DNA from: Clostridia bacterium
Lineage (GTDB): Bacteria; Bacillota; Clostridia; Lachnospirales; Lachnospiraceae
Assembly: GCA_910576325.1 (NCBI GenBank)
Contig: CAJTIM010000009.1
Location: 101,405 to 165,404 of the forward strand
Reading direction: 5' to 3'
Length of the DNA: 64,000 bases
The notes under the pieces were generated by a model. It was not told where the DNA came from, ran no database searches, and saw only the letters and a list, made by a program, of their open reading frames with translations. Every line of letters begins with the position of its first letter. Positions within the stretch are counted from its first letter, which is position 1. Shown here one piece after another: positions 35,472 through 47,061 of this stretch. The translations under genes were made by a program, and so were the position numbers.

Positions 35472-35508
35472 AATGCGGCCGAAGGACAATGAACGGCCGC
35501 ATTTTTTC
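35472..35508 (+). terminator. Intrinsic terminator after leuA
   Basis: AATGCGGCCG (35472-35481) and CGGCCGCATT (35494-35503) form a 10-bp stem followed by TTTTTT. Confidence 0.85.
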
Positions 35509-35544
35509 GTAAAGTTAAAAAAGTTCAAAAAGATTCGGAAATGG

Positions 35545-35573
35545 TTGACATTCCATGTCAGCCAAGTTATCAT
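35545..35573 (+). promoter_or_regulatory. Sigma-A promoter of the first glycoside operon
   Basis: TTGACA (35545-35550), 17-base spacer, TATCAT (35568-35573), placed just before the antiterminator site of the GH1 gene at 35716. Confidence 0.75.
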
Positions 35574-35594
35574 TAAACCAATGAAAGAAATAAT

Positions 35595-35667
35595 AGGTTT
35601 GTAACTTCTTCGAAGGCTTTCCCGAAAATTTTCTTGTTTTTTCGGTATGCCTGGAAGAAGTTTTTTT
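35595..35667 (+). promoter_or_regulatory. LicT/BglG antiterminator (RAT) overlapping a terminator, site 1
   Basis: AGGTTTGTAACTTCTTCG begins a RAT-like site (35595-35622) of the BglG/LicT kind. Its AACTTCTTC (35603-35611) also pairs with GAAGAAGTT (35654-35662), followed by seven T, forming an intrinsic terminator. Binding of LicT (encoded at 38145) to the RAT hairpin would block the terminator and allow transcription of the GH1 gene. It is nearly identical to the site at 37519. Confidence 0.85.
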
Positions 35668-35694
35668 ATGCACATGAGACTTCTTACTCAATGA

Positions 35695-37155
<1,461 letters not shown>

Positions 37156-37159
37156 GCTT

Positions 37160-37358
37160 TGCCGCAAAACAAGCCGGCCGCCATTTCCATATCCTGTGTT
37201 CGGATGGTTGGTGTACACTTCGTATGCTCTGGTCGTACATTGCCTTGGAGGGTTTGTCAGATGCAGACTTTTTGGCAATGTCCGCCCATATCATACAAAG
37301 TGTCCGCCAACAGCCGGACACCGGATATCGGAAGTGGCGTCCGGCTTATTTTGCGGCA
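37160..37358. repeat. Long palindromic intergenic element, copy C (degenerate)
   Basis: 199-bp imperfect palindrome directly after the GH1 stop. Outer arms 37160-37188 and 37330-37358 pair with two mismatches and one wobble; the inner core is recognisable but in the opposite orientation to copies A and B (right arm CAACAGCCGGACACCGGATA). The apex has TTGCC (37240-37244) and GGCAA (37274-37278). It carries more mismatches than the other copies, so it may be decaying. Confidence 0.75.
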
Positions 37359-37468
37359 GAACCGGGAGGGTGGCGGGATTTGTTTGAGCGGGATGGGGGT
37401 GAGGATTTGGGTTTTAGGTTTTGAGTAATATTTTGTAAAGTTTTTGATGAATTTTTACTATATGGGTA

Positions 37469-37497
37469 TTGACAAGTGGGGTGAAAGACGTTATTAT
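37469..37497 (+). promoter_or_regulatory. Sigma-A promoter of the EIIA-licT operon
   Basis: TTGACA (37469-37474), 17-base spacer, TATTAT (37492-37497), followed by the second RAT/terminator site. Confidence 0.8.
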
Positions 37498-37518
37498 TGT
37501 AAGCGTGAAAGAAATAAT

Positions 37519-37592
37519 AGGTTTGTAACTTCTTCGAAGGCTTTCCCGAAAATTTTCTTGATTTTTTCGGTATGCGGTGAAGAAGTTTTTTT
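37519..37592 (+). promoter_or_regulatory. LicT/BglG antiterminator (RAT) overlapping a terminator, site 2
   Basis: The RAT-like sequence at 37519-37546 is almost identical to site 1. AACTTCTTC (37527-37535) pairs with GAAGAAGTT (37579-37587), followed by a T run. It sits before EIIA and licT, so LicT would also control its own gene and its PTS partner. Confidence 0.85.
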
Positions 37593-37661
37593 GTACCTTT
37601 TGGAATGGAAATTGTGTTTTTTAGGGTATAACGGGATATTTATGGAACTGGAGGATGAAAG

Positions 37662-38120
37662 ATGTTTGGCTTGTTTAAGAAAGAGGAATTTAAGATTGTG
37701 GCCCCGGTTGACGGCGAGCTGATTCCGCTTGCGGAGGTTGCGGACGGAGTGTTTTCGGAGAAGATTATGGGAGACGGCTTTGCGGTGATTCCGGCCAACG
37801 GAGCGGTCTGTGCTCCTTTGAGCGGTACGGCGGAGACGGTATTCCCCACCGGACATGCGGTAGGCATCAAGACGAAGGACGGAATTGAGTGTATCGTACA
37901 TATTGGCCTGGATACGGTGGAGCTGAATGGGGAAGGCTTTCATCCTCTGATTCAGCAGGGAGCCAAGGTGAAGGCCGGCGAGCCGATTGTGAATTTTGAT
38001 AAAGAGGCTTTGGAGCAAAAAGGATATAAGCTTACGACTATGGTGGTTTTCCCTTCCGGCTATGATCATGCCTTTGACTTGGGAAAGAGAACGGTGGCCT
38101 CGGGAGAGACCCTGATTTAA
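37662..38120 (+). CDS. PTS glucose/beta-glucoside-type EIIA
   Basis: 152 residues, free-standing Crr-like IIA. Phosphoryl-accepting His80 in IVHIGLDTV and partner His65 in TGHAVGI are present, with the N-terminal VAPVDGELIPL. It would pass phosphate from HPr to the EIIB domain of the EIIBC at 39225, and perhaps also to the IIA-less EIIBC at 55338. GGAGG precedes the ATG. Confidence 0.93.
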   Translation: MFGLFKKEEFKIVAPVDGELIPLAEVADGVFSEKIMGDGFAVIPANGAVCAPLSGTAETVFPTGHAVGIKTKDGIECIVHIGLDTVELNGEGFHPLIQQGAKVKAGEPIVNFDKEALEQKGYKLTTMVVFPSGYDHAFDLGKRTVASGETLI

Positions 38121-38144
38121 CAGGCGGCGGACAGAGGGGGAGAG

Positions 38145-38975
38145 ATGAAGGTTATTCGGAATATCAATAACAATGTGGCAGTCTGCCTGGATGATAACAA
38201 TCATGAAGTGATTGCATTTGGCAAGGGGATTGGCTTTCAGAAGGCGCCCTATGAGATTGCGCTATCGCAAATTGACCGAACCTACTATAACCTGGAACCG
38301 CATTATATTACGTTACTGAATGAGCTTCCTGAGGATGTTCTGGATGTTACCAACGAGATTGTCCGGAAGGGAAGCGCCTACCTTAAGATGGAATTTAATA
38401 CCATATTCTGGTTTTCGCTTTGCGATCATATCAATTTTGCCATTGAGAATACGAAAAAGGGTCTTGTGTTAAGGAATCCTATGACAAATGAGATACGGCA
38501 TTTTTATGAGAAGGAGATGCGTTTGGGAGAATGGGCCGTCAAGCATATCGGCAGGCGGCTGTCCATACGGCTTCCTCAGAGCGAGGCGGGAAATATTGCC
38601 ATGCATTTTATCAATGCGGAGCAGCAGGTAAAGCAGGCGTCAGAGCGAAATGACATTGAGCATTTCGTGGAAGATATTACGGATATTGTGGAGAGCGGAA
38701 TGAATGTGATTATAGACCGGGACAGCTTCAGCTATTCCAGATTTGTGACACATTTGAAATATCTGCTGAAACGCTCCGGCAGCCTGGATGTGCCGGAGTC
38801 GGAAAATGAGAAGCTCTATGAGAGTGTATGCGAAGAGTTTCCGGAGTTAAAACGAGTTGGAGAAAAAATTAAAGAGTATATAGCTGCAACCTTGTTGGTG
38901 GAACCGGCGAAGGAAGAAATACTGTATCTGATGATACATATCAACCGGCTCTGCGCAAGGGAAGATGGATTGTAA
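38145..38975 (+). CDS. licT: BglG/LicT-family transcriptional antiterminator
   Basis: 276 residues: N-terminal CAT RNA-binding domain (1-55, KVIRNINNNVAVCLDDNN), PRD1 (about 65-170, with conserved His in LCDHINFAIENT and YEKEMRLGEWAVKHI) and PRD2 (about 172-276, with MHFINAE and MIHINRL). PTS phosphorylation of PRD histidines controls its RNA binding. The two RAT sites at 35595 and 37519 are its likely targets. It follows EIIA after 24 bases, with GAGGGGGAG. Confidence 0.93.
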   Translation: MKVIRNINNNVAVCLDDNNHEVIAFGKGIGFQKAPYEIALSQIDRTYYNLEPHYITLLNELPEDVLDVTNEIVRKGSAYLKMEFNTIFWFSLCDHINFAIENTKKGLVLRNPMTNEIRHFYEKEMRLGEWAVKHIGRRLSIRLPQSEAGNIAMHFINAEQQVKQASERNDIEHFVEDITDIVESGMNVIIDRDSFSYSRFVTHLKYLLKRSGSLDVPESENEKLYESVCEEFPELKRVGEKIKEYIAATLLVEPAKEEILYLMIHINRLCAREDGL

Positions 38976-38990
38976 CCCGAAAGGGGCTTT

Positions 38991-39050
38991 ACCTGGCACT
39001 TTGTTTCGTCCGGCAGATTTCTGGCGGTCTGGGATAGTGCCGGGTTTTTT
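38991..39050 (+). terminator. Terminator-like hairpin between licT and EIIBC
   Basis: ACCTGGCACT (38991-39000) pairs with AGTGCCGGGT (39036-39045), followed by T6. The intervening 35 bases hold a smaller hairpin. It may lower read-through into EIIBC. The following 170 bases contain further short inverted repeats (for example 39169-39190, ACAGGAAAT/ATTTCCTGT) but no clear RAT site or promoter. Confidence 0.7.
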
Positions 39051-39224
39051 GTTTCCGCTGGCAGCGGGCAGAAGGGATATGGCTTAGGCCGCCCTCACGG
39101 GGGATTTCCTTCATGGAATCAAAACAGGCTTTGACAGGACGGGGGAGCGCGCATCCCGTTCTGACGGCACAGGAAATACGGATTTCCTGTATATAAAAAC
39201 AGAGAGAAAGAGGAGAGTAGTGAT

Positions 39225-40649
39225 ATGGCAAAGTATACGGATTTATGCAATCAGATTCTCGAAAAAGTAGGCGGGAAGGAAAATATTTCTCAAGCAGTTC
39301 ACTGTATGACAAGACTTCGGCTGAATCTGAAGGACAGGTCACAGGTGGATATGGATGCGGTTAAGGGAATCAAGGGCGTGCTCGGCGCTCAGTTTTCCGG
39401 CGAGCAGTTCCAGATTATTATCGGACAGCATGTATCGGAGGTTTATCCGGAGTTCTGCAGCATTGCAGGCTTAGGGCAGACTGCGGCTATTGATGAAAAT
39501 CTGGACAATAAGGAGCCGTTTGATATTAAGAAGGTTCCGGCAAAGATACTGGATTATGTTTCCGGTTCGATTGCACCGACCCTTTCGATTATGATGGGCG
39601 CTGGATTTTTCAAGATGTTTTATGCGGTTCTGGGGCCGGATTTGCTGAATCTGATGGCAAATGAGTCGCCTCTGATGCAGACCCTTTACATCGTGGGAAA
39701 TGCAGGATTTTATTTTATGCCGATTTTCGTGGCATGGGGAGCCGCAAAGAAGCTCAATACCAGCGTTGCTTTGGCTATGCTGCTGAGCTGTCTTCTGATT
39801 GACCCGAATATTTTAAATATTGTGACAGCCGGAGAGCCTTTTAGTGTCTATGGAATTATTCCGATGCAGCTGAACAATTATACACAGTCGGTACTGCCGT
39901 CCCTGCTGATGGTGTTTGCCCTGTCCTATGTATTTAAGTTCTTTGACAAGTATGTTCCGAAGGTAATCAAGATTATCGGCGTTCCCTTCTGTACGCTGGT
40001 TGTAATGGTTCCGCTGATGTTCTGTGTGCTGGCGCCTGTCGGAAACTGGATTGGTATGCTTTTAAGCGGATTCTTCGAGGGGCTGTACAACGTAGCCGGT
40101 CCTCTGGCAATTGCTCTTCTCGGCGCTTTCTGGCCTTTCTTTGTTGCTACGGGAATGCATGTGGCGATTGTGCAGATTGCACTGATCAATATTACGACTT
40201 TGGGCTTTGACCCGATTGTGCTGGCAGGCGCAAACATTGCCAACTATGCGCTGATGGGTATGACTCTTGCTTACTTCCTGCGTACAAAGGGAGAGGAAAA
40301 GCAGATGGCAAGCGCCAATGTGGTTACCCTGATTGTGGGCGGTATTTCCGAGCCTACTCTGTTCGGTATTCTGCTTAGAAATAAGCGCGCTATGATTTGC
40401 CAGATTATCGGCGGCTTTATCGGCGGTCTGGTAGGCGGTATCTTTGGCGTGGCTGTGTATACGATGGGAGCTTCCAACTTCCTGACCATATTGCAGTATG
40501 CCGGCGGTCCGGGTTCCAACCTTATCTATGCGGGTATTGCCTGTGCGGTTGCTTTTGTGGCAGCTCTGGCCGTAGGTATTGTCATTGGATTCGGCGACGG
40601 AGACGGATTGAAAAATTATAAGGGAAAAAAGGCTCTTAAGAAAGCCTAA
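39225..40649 (+). CDS. PTS EIIBC, beta-glucoside/sucrose type
   Basis: 474 residues. EIIB domain 1-90 with phosphorylated Cys27 in VHCMTRLRL, then the EIIC domain (about 105-460) with about ten membrane segments and the ISEPTLFGI substrate-site motif near 370. It imports and phosphorylates a beta-glucoside; needs the EIIA at 37662. The downstream phospho-glycosidases and accessory glycosidases suggest substrates larger than simple cellobiose, by inference. Confidence 0.92.
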   Translation: MAKYTDLCNQILEKVGGKENISQAVHCMTRLRLNLKDRSQVDMDAVKGIKGVLGAQFSGEQFQIIIGQHVSEVYPEFCSIAGLGQTAAIDENLDNKEPFDIKKVPAKILDYVSGSIAPTLSIMMGAGFFKMFYAVLGPDLLNLMANESPLMQTLYIVGNAGFYFMPIFVAWGAAKKLNTSVALAMLLSCLLIDPNILNIVTAGEPFSVYGIIPMQLNNYTQSVLPSLLMVFALSYVFKFFDKYVPKVIKIIGVPFCTLVVMVPLMFCVLAPVGNWIGMLLSGFFEGLYNVAGPLAIALLGAFWPFFVATGMHVAIVQIALINITTLGFDPIVLAGANIANYALMGMTLAYFLRTKGEEKQMASANVVTLIVGGISEPTLFGILLRNKRAMICQIIGGFIGGLVGGIFGVAVYTMGASNFLTILQYAGGPGSNLIYAGIACAVAFVAALAVGIVIGFGDGDGLKNYKGKKALKKA

Positions 40650-40657
40650 AGTAAGGA

Positions 40658-40693
40658 AGAGGAGGGCGTCTGCTTTAAGGGCGTCCTCTTTTA
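40658..40693 (+). terminator. Terminator after EIIBC
   Basis: AGAGGAGGGCGTC (40658-40670) pairs imperfectly with GCGTCCTCT (40681-40689), followed by TTTATT. It may separate the EIIBC unit from the esterase gene, or only attenuate. Confidence 0.6.
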
Positions 40694-40742
40694 TTAAAGA
40701 ATAAGAAACAGTATCCCCCCGGAACTGGAATAGAGGTGTGAG

Positions 40743-42215
40743 ATGATAAATTGTGTAAAGGAAATTCCGGTAAGCCCCTCAAGCTATCCCTTTGCCAGCG
40801 CTGCCCGTTATCTGGATTTTGAGAAATACGGCTACGAGGAAAAGGAATACTATCTGGAGGGCACGGCCAATGTTTATGAAAGTATTGGAAATACGGGCGC
40901 AGTTAAGGTAAAATATAAGGATACGGCATACATAAACCGCATCATTGTCAGAGCGCCGAAGAACCCCGGCAAGTCCAGCGGAAATGTAGTGGTGGAGATC
41001 ATCAACCCCACCTCCTTTATGGAGATTGACCGCATGTGGATTCTGGGTTATGAAAAGTTTATGAGGGACGGAGATATTTATATAGGCATTACAAGCAAGC
41101 CCAATACCATTGCAAAGATGGAGGAGTTTGACAGGGAGCGCTACGGCCGCCTGTCCTGGCCGAATCCCCGGGAGGATGAGCCGTTTCCATTTACCATAGA
41201 GGAAACAAGGGAGAGGGGCTTGCTGCCGGATATTGATATTCGCTATGAGACAGGTTTGTTCTGGGATATGCTGACAGATCTGGCCTGGCTGCTGCGGGGT
41301 GAGGAAGAGCAGAATCCCATCCGCTCCTATGACCATAGCTTTCTCTATCTGACGGGATGGTCCCAGTCGGCCTGCTATCTCTTCCGATATGTGAACAGCT
41401 TTGCCTACCGGGATGAGGTAAAAAGGGACAAAAGGGTATTTGACGGCTACCTGGCCGGAGGCGGCGTGCGGAATTTGATTGTTCCGGTGAACCAGTATGA
41501 GGCCGTTATGGACTATGATTTCCGCCTGCGGAGGATTGAGCATGTGGAAGAGCCTTATATTTCCGTTCAGACAGAGAGTGAGAACGGCCTTTGGGATGCC
41601 TTCCGCACCAAGCGCGGGGACAGTGATTATGCTCATTTCTTATATCGGGAATATGAGGTTACGGGAGCCAGCCATGATACCATGTTCAGCTATGTGAATT
41701 ATTACAAAAATGACGAGGATTTGAAGCGCATCAACCATTTGCCTGCTTATATAGGAAAGCATGAGGAAGGAAATGATTACCCGTCCCAGTTTCTGTTTGC
41801 CGCTGCCTTCCGCAATCTCTTCCGGTGGGTGAGAGAGGGGGCGGGGCCCAATTCCTGCGGACGGATTCCGGTTGATGAATGTGGAAGAAACCGCAAGGAT
41901 GTGTTTGGGAATACAAAGGGAGGCTTACGCACCTGCCTCTTAAATTACCCCACCGGGCGTTATCATTCCGCAAGCGATATAGAGCCGGGACAGAGCTTTG
42001 TGGACCCCGGTTCTTCGGTGGACCCTCTGTTCGGCTATCAGGAGGCATTTTCTCCCGCATTTTTAAAAGAGCTTTACGGCAGTCTGGCGCACTATGAAGA
42101 GCTGTGCCGGGAGGATACCAAAGAGCAGATTTCCAAAGGCTTCCTTTGTAAGGAGGATGGGGAAGCGCTGGTTCGGATGGCAGTCTTACTTGCAAAGAAA
42201 AGGGGGCTTGTGTGA
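40743..42215 (+). CDS. Alpha/beta hydrolase domain protein (abhydrolase_10-like esterase)
   Basis: 490 residues, no signal peptide. Nucleophile elbow GWSQSA (about 201-206), a beta-rich N-terminal region (RIIVRAPKNPGKSSGNVVVE), and a C-terminal GASHDTMFS with the likely catalytic His. Matches the PF20091 type, known only as a putative esterase/lipase. In this locus it could remove acyl groups from imported plant glycosides. Its stop overlaps the start of the next gene (TGATG), so both are co-translated. Confidence 0.75.
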   Translation: MINCVKEIPVSPSSYPFASAARYLDFEKYGYEEKEYYLEGTANVYESIGNTGAVKVKYKDTAYINRIIVRAPKNPGKSSGNVVVEIINPTSFMEIDRMWILGYEKFMRDGDIYIGITSKPNTIAKMEEFDRERYGRLSWPNPREDEPFPFTIEETRERGLLPDIDIRYETGLFWDMLTDLAWLLRGEEEQNPIRSYDHSFLYLTGWSQSACYLFRYVNSFAYRDEVKRDKRVFDGYLAGGGVRNLIVPVNQYEAVMDYDFRLRRIEHVEEPYISVQTESENGLWDAFRTKRGDSDYAHFLYREYEVTGASHDTMFSYVNYYKNDEDLKRINHLPAYIGKHEEGNDYPSQFLFAAAFRNLFRWVREGAGPNSCGRIPVDECGRNRKDVFGNTKGGLRTCLLNYPTGRYHSASDIEPGQSFVDPGSSVDPLFGYQEAFSPAFLKELYGSLAHYEELCREDTKEQISKGFLCKEDGEALVRMAVLLAKKRGLV

Positions 42216-43795
42216 TGGAGCGGACAGAGAGGTACAGGGTTCTGATTCTGACCTTTGAAAGCGAAAAGATGTTTGCCAATCCCTTTCTGGACTGCTGCGT
42301 GAAAGCGGTTTTCACAGGGCCGTCGGGACAGACCATTGTTCGGGAAGCCTACTGGGACGGAGAGAATGTTTACCGCGTGGCCTTTGCGCCCACAGAGGAA
42401 GGAATCTGGAGCTATGCGGTAAATGCTCCGGGTGAGACAGGCTTTGACGGAGCGAAGGGGCAGGTGGAATGTGTGCCCTACCAGGGAGAGCTTGCTCTTT
42501 ACCTTCATGGATTTTTAAAAATCAGCAGAGATAAGCGTTACTTTACCTATGCAGACGGGACGCCCTTTTTCTGGCTGGGAGATACACACTGGGAGTTTTC
42601 CTACCGGGAAAAATGGGAGGAATCCAACCATCCGGGGATGGACAGCATGTTCCGGGGAATGATAGACCGTCGGGCAGAGCAGGGCTATACGGTTTATCAG
42701 ACAAATCTGCGAAGCGATCCCATGATGGGAGGGGACGCTTATTACTGGCAGGAGCCGGATTTGCCCAATGTGAGGTTTTACCAGGAGGAACTTGACCGGC
42801 GGATGTATTATCTGGCAGATAAGGGGATTGTAAACGCCCTGGGCTTTGCCTGGTTTATGTCCATTGAAAATCAGGTGGAGAAATATAAAAATCTGGCCCG
42901 GTATATTATGGCCCGCTACGGAGCGCTTCCTATGGTGTGGACCCTGGCCGGGGAGCTGGGCGGTTATGACAAGGCCCGTCAGCCCTTCTATGTGGAGGAG
43001 TGGAGGAAGGTGGCTCTGTATATGCAGGAGCTTAACAGCTACCGTCATCCTATGACGGCCCATTATACCAATGAACGGCCCTTTGCCTCCTACTATCAGG
43101 ATGAGGACTGGATGGATTTTACCTTGAATCAGGCCGGCCACGGGGACTATGTGGTGAGTATTGACGATTACAAGGCATTTTTGCAGGAGCATGGGGATAA
43201 GCCCTTTGTGGAGGGGGAAGCCTTTTATGAGTTCTGTTCTACCCTGGAGGAAAACGGAACCCGTCTGTGTACGGACGCTATGGTAAGGCGTGTGGCTTAT
43301 CTGACCGTGCAGGCCGGGGGCTGCGGCTATACCTACGGCGCTCAGGGAATCTGGGATGTAGTCTGGGAGAAGGGGCAGGAAAATAAGATGTCTCTTTTTA
43401 ACCGCTTTGATGTAACCTGGGCACAGGCCATTGACGGGCCGGGAGGCATGCAGATGGGGCTGATGCGCAAGTTCTACGAGGAACAAAGGTTTTGGGAGCT
43501 TTACCCCTATCAGACCGGGAAGGATGCGGTCGGAGATCCTTTTGGGAAGAAAATGCCGCTTATTACGGTGACAAAGGATGGAGGGCGCTGGGTGCTCTAT
43601 TATCCCGAGGCAACGAGAAAGAGCGGAGATATCCATATGTCTTCCGGGAAGTATGTTATGCAGTGGTTTGATCCCAGAAACGGCATATACAAAGAGCCGC
43701 AGGAGTTTGAGGTGCGGCAGGATACCTGGAGGCTTCCGGCAAAGCCGGATCTACAGGACTGGTGCCTTGTGGTAAAAAGAGAAACAGTTGGATAA
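42215..43795 (+). CDS. DUF5060 plus apiosidase-like (DUF4038) glycoside hydrolase
   Basis: 526 residues. An N-terminal beta-sandwich (DUF5060, about 5-85, AVFTGPSGQTIVREAYWDGE) precedes a TIM barrel of the DUF4038/GH140-like kind: FFWLGDTHWEF near 110, TNLRSDP near 157, and PFVEGEAFYEF near 327, where a Glu may be the nucleophile. Characterised relatives cleave apiose from pectin or related glycosides. Absence of a signal peptide means cytoplasmic action on imported substrate. Start overlaps the esterase stop. Confidence 0.75.
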   Translation: MERTERYRVLILTFESEKMFANPFLDCCVKAVFTGPSGQTIVREAYWDGENVYRVAFAPTEEGIWSYAVNAPGETGFDGAKGQVECVPYQGELALYLHGFLKISRDKRYFTYADGTPFFWLGDTHWEFSYREKWEESNHPGMDSMFRGMIDRRAEQGYTVYQTNLRSDPMMGGDAYYWQEPDLPNVRFYQEELDRRMYYLADKGIVNALGFAWFMSIENQVEKYKNLARYIMARYGALPMVWTLAGELGGYDKARQPFYVEEWRKVALYMQELNSYRHPMTAHYTNERPFASYYQDEDWMDFTLNQAGHGDYVVSIDDYKAFLQEHGDKPFVEGEAFYEFCSTLEENGTRLCTDAMVRRVAYLTVQAGGCGYTYGAQGIWDVVWEKGQENKMSLFNRFDVTWAQAIDGPGGMQMGLMRKFYEEQRFWELYPYQTGKDAVGDPFGKKMPLITVTKDGGRWVLYYPEATRKSGDIHMSSGKYVMQWFDPRNGIYKEPQEFEVRQDTWRLPAKPDLQDWCLVVKRETVG

Positions 43796-43796
43796 T

Positions 43797-44014
43797 ATTG
43801 CGGAACTTAACAGCAATCCCTAGACAGTGCCAGAAGAATTTACAGACGCATGCTTCTGTGACTGGAAATTCTTCTAGATTGGGGGTACTGGAAGAGGGAT
43901 TGCGGAACTTAACAGCAATCCCTAGACAGTGCCAGAAGAATTTACAGACGCATGCTTCTGTGACTGGAAATTCTTCTAGATTGGGGGTACTGGAAGAGGG
44001 ATTGCGGAACTTAA
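43797..44014. repeat. Tandem 102-bp twin-hairpin repeat (2 copies plus start of a third)
   Basis: Two identical 102-bp units (43797-43898, 43899-44000) and the first 14 bases of a third. Each unit has hairpin 1 (GGGATTGC/GCAATCCC across the unit junction) and hairpin 2 (AGAAGAATTT/AAATTCTTCT, with inner CAG/CTG). The core TTTACAG...CATG.TTCTGTGACTGG is shared with the 107-bp repeat at 45306. It lies between two co-directional glycosidase genes, just before a ribosome site. Confidence 0.9.
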
Positions 44015-44036
44015 AATAGAAGGGAGAACAAGATTT

Positions 44037-45299
44037 ATGCTTCAGATTGCGGAGAATCAGAGAACATTATTAAAGGACGGAAAGCCGTTTTTTTACCTGG
44101 CGGATACCTGCTGGTCTGCTTTTACCAATATTACGGATGAGGAATGGGACTATTATCTCTACAAGAGAAAAGCACAGGGCTTCAATACCATTCAGATTAA
44201 CATTCTTCCCCAATGGGACGCTTCGGTGACGGATCTTGATTATCAGCCGTTTTTGGAGAAGGATCCTCATAAGCTGAATGACGCTTATTTTGCTCATGCA
44301 AAGGAGCTGTGCGTCAAGGCAAAGCAGGAGGGCTTTGAGCTGGCTCTCGTGGTTTTGTGGTGCAATTATGTGCCGGGAACCTGGGCGTCAAAGCTGTTTC
44401 CGGACGGGATTCTGCCCTTTGACTGTCTGGAAAATTATGTGCGGAAGGTTCATGAGGTGTTTACGGATCTGGAGCCTCTTTATATTATCAGCGGCGATAC
44501 GGACTTTCCGGAGAAGGAGACGGTTAAGTACTATCTGCATGTGGGTAGGGTTTTGAAGGAGCTGGCGCCTCAGTGCCTTTTTACGACGCATATTAAGGGG
44601 CGGTATTCTTATATTCCTGAGGATTTGTACGGGCTTTTGGATCTGTGCTTTTACCAGAGCGGACACAATGCAAAGGATTTGACGATGCCTTATTCTCTCA
44701 GCGAGGAGATGCAGAAGAAGTATCCGGGAAAGCCGGTGATCAATTCGGAGCCATGCTATGAGGAAATGGGGTATTCCGGAAATATGTACGGCCGGTGGAG
44801 CCGCCGTGATGTGCGCCGGGCGGCTTATGTGAGTGTGCTTTCGGGGGCCTGTGCGGGCATTACCTATGGAGCGGCCGGTATTTATAGCTGGCATAAGGTG
44901 AAGAAGGGCTTTGCAAGCCTTTTGGGAGAGGGCTTTGATATGCCGAAATCCTGGGAGGAGGCGCTTGCCTTCCCGGGAGCATGGGATTACGGATATCTGA
45001 AAATGCTGCTGACCGAGCTTGGCGGGGAGAAGCTTGTGCCAAGACAAGAGCTGCTTTTAAATCCTACAACGGATATCCGGGTGGCAGGCTGCGGGGAGGA
45101 TTTGCTGTTGATTTATGTCCCTTGCAATACGAAGGTTCGGCTTCAGGCGGATCTGACCGGCTGGGAGCTTCGAACGATTGATTTGGCGGAGCGGTTTGCG
45201 GCGAATGTCGGGTTCACGGTGAAGGAAGGCGAAACGGTTATTGAGATGCATCCCTTTGGGCAGGATGCCCTGATTGTGGCCCGCAGAGCCGGGGAATAA
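44037..45299 (+). CDS. Apiosidase-like glycoside hydrolase (DUF4038)
   Basis: 420 residues, cytosolic TIM-barrel glycosidase of the DUF4038/GH140-like family plus a small C-terminal beta domain (about 345-420). Features: FFYLADTCWSAF (18-29), QINILPQWD (about 53-61), ISGDTDFPEKE near 150 and VINSEPCYEEMGY near 235 with a candidate catalytic Glu. About 420 residues is the common size. It follows the 102-bp repeats with a GAAGGGAG site. Substrate by analogy: apiose- or related pentose-containing glycosides. Confidence 0.78.
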   Translation: MLQIAENQRTLLKDGKPFFYLADTCWSAFTNITDEEWDYYLYKRKAQGFNTIQINILPQWDASVTDLDYQPFLEKDPHKLNDAYFAHAKELCVKAKQEGFELALVVLWCNYVPGTWASKLFPDGILPFDCLENYVRKVHEVFTDLEPLYIISGDTDFPEKETVKYYLHVGRVLKELAPQCLFTTHIKGRYSYIPEDLYGLLDLCFYQSGHNAKDLTMPYSLSEEMQKKYPGKPVINSEPCYEEMGYSGNMYGRWSRRDVRRAAYVSVLSGACAGITYGAAGIYSWHKVKKGFASLLGEGFDMPKSWEEALAFPGAWDYGYLKMLLTELGGEKLVPRQELLLNPTTDIRVAGCGEDLLLIYVPCNTKVRLQADLTGWELRTIDLAERFAANVGFTVKEGETVIEMHPFGQDALIVARRAGE

Positions 45300-45305
45300 G
45301 GGATA

Positions 45306-45564
45306 ACTGGAAATTGATTTCAGGTAGGTGAACTTTGAGGGATATTACGGAACTGGAAAACAGTAATATCTCTCACAAGACACAAATCGATTTACAGGCA
45401 CATGGTTCTGTGACTGGAAATTGATTTCATACAGGTGTCTTGGGAGGGATATTACGGAACTGGAAAACAGTAATATCTCTCACAAGACACAAATCGATTT
45501 ACAGGCACATGGTTCTGTGACTGGAAATTGATTTCATACAGGTGTCTTGGGAGGGATATTACGG
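45306..45564. repeat. Tandem 107-bp twin-hairpin repeat (2 copies plus partial ends)
   Basis: GATATTACGG recurs at 45341, 45448 and 45555, a period of 107 bp. A partial diverged unit is at 45306-45340. Hairpin 1 is GAGGGATATTAC/GTAATATCTCTC; hairpin 2 is CAAGACAC/GTGTCTTG enclosing AATCGATTT/AAATTGATTT. The two complete units are identical. The same core as the 102-bp repeat is present, but arms differ. It lies just before the second GH1 gene. Confidence 0.9.
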
Positions 45565-45570
45565 AACTAA

Positions 45571-47031
<1,461 letters not shown>

Positions 47032-47061
47032 AGGGTAGTTGGGGGCGGCGTTTCCGGAGGG

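Noticed and set aside
43762..44019. ORF of 85 codons with two identical 34-residue repeats
   Set aside because: The repeat period (102 bp) is a multiple of three, so the frame survives by chance. Its start overlaps the end of the preceding glycosidase, the related 107-bp array does not keep a frame, and the hairpin content explains the conservation better.
43797..45564. CRISPR array
   Set aside because: Only two copies per site, units of 102 and 107 bp without unique spacers, and no cas genes. The units are direct duplications with internal hairpins.
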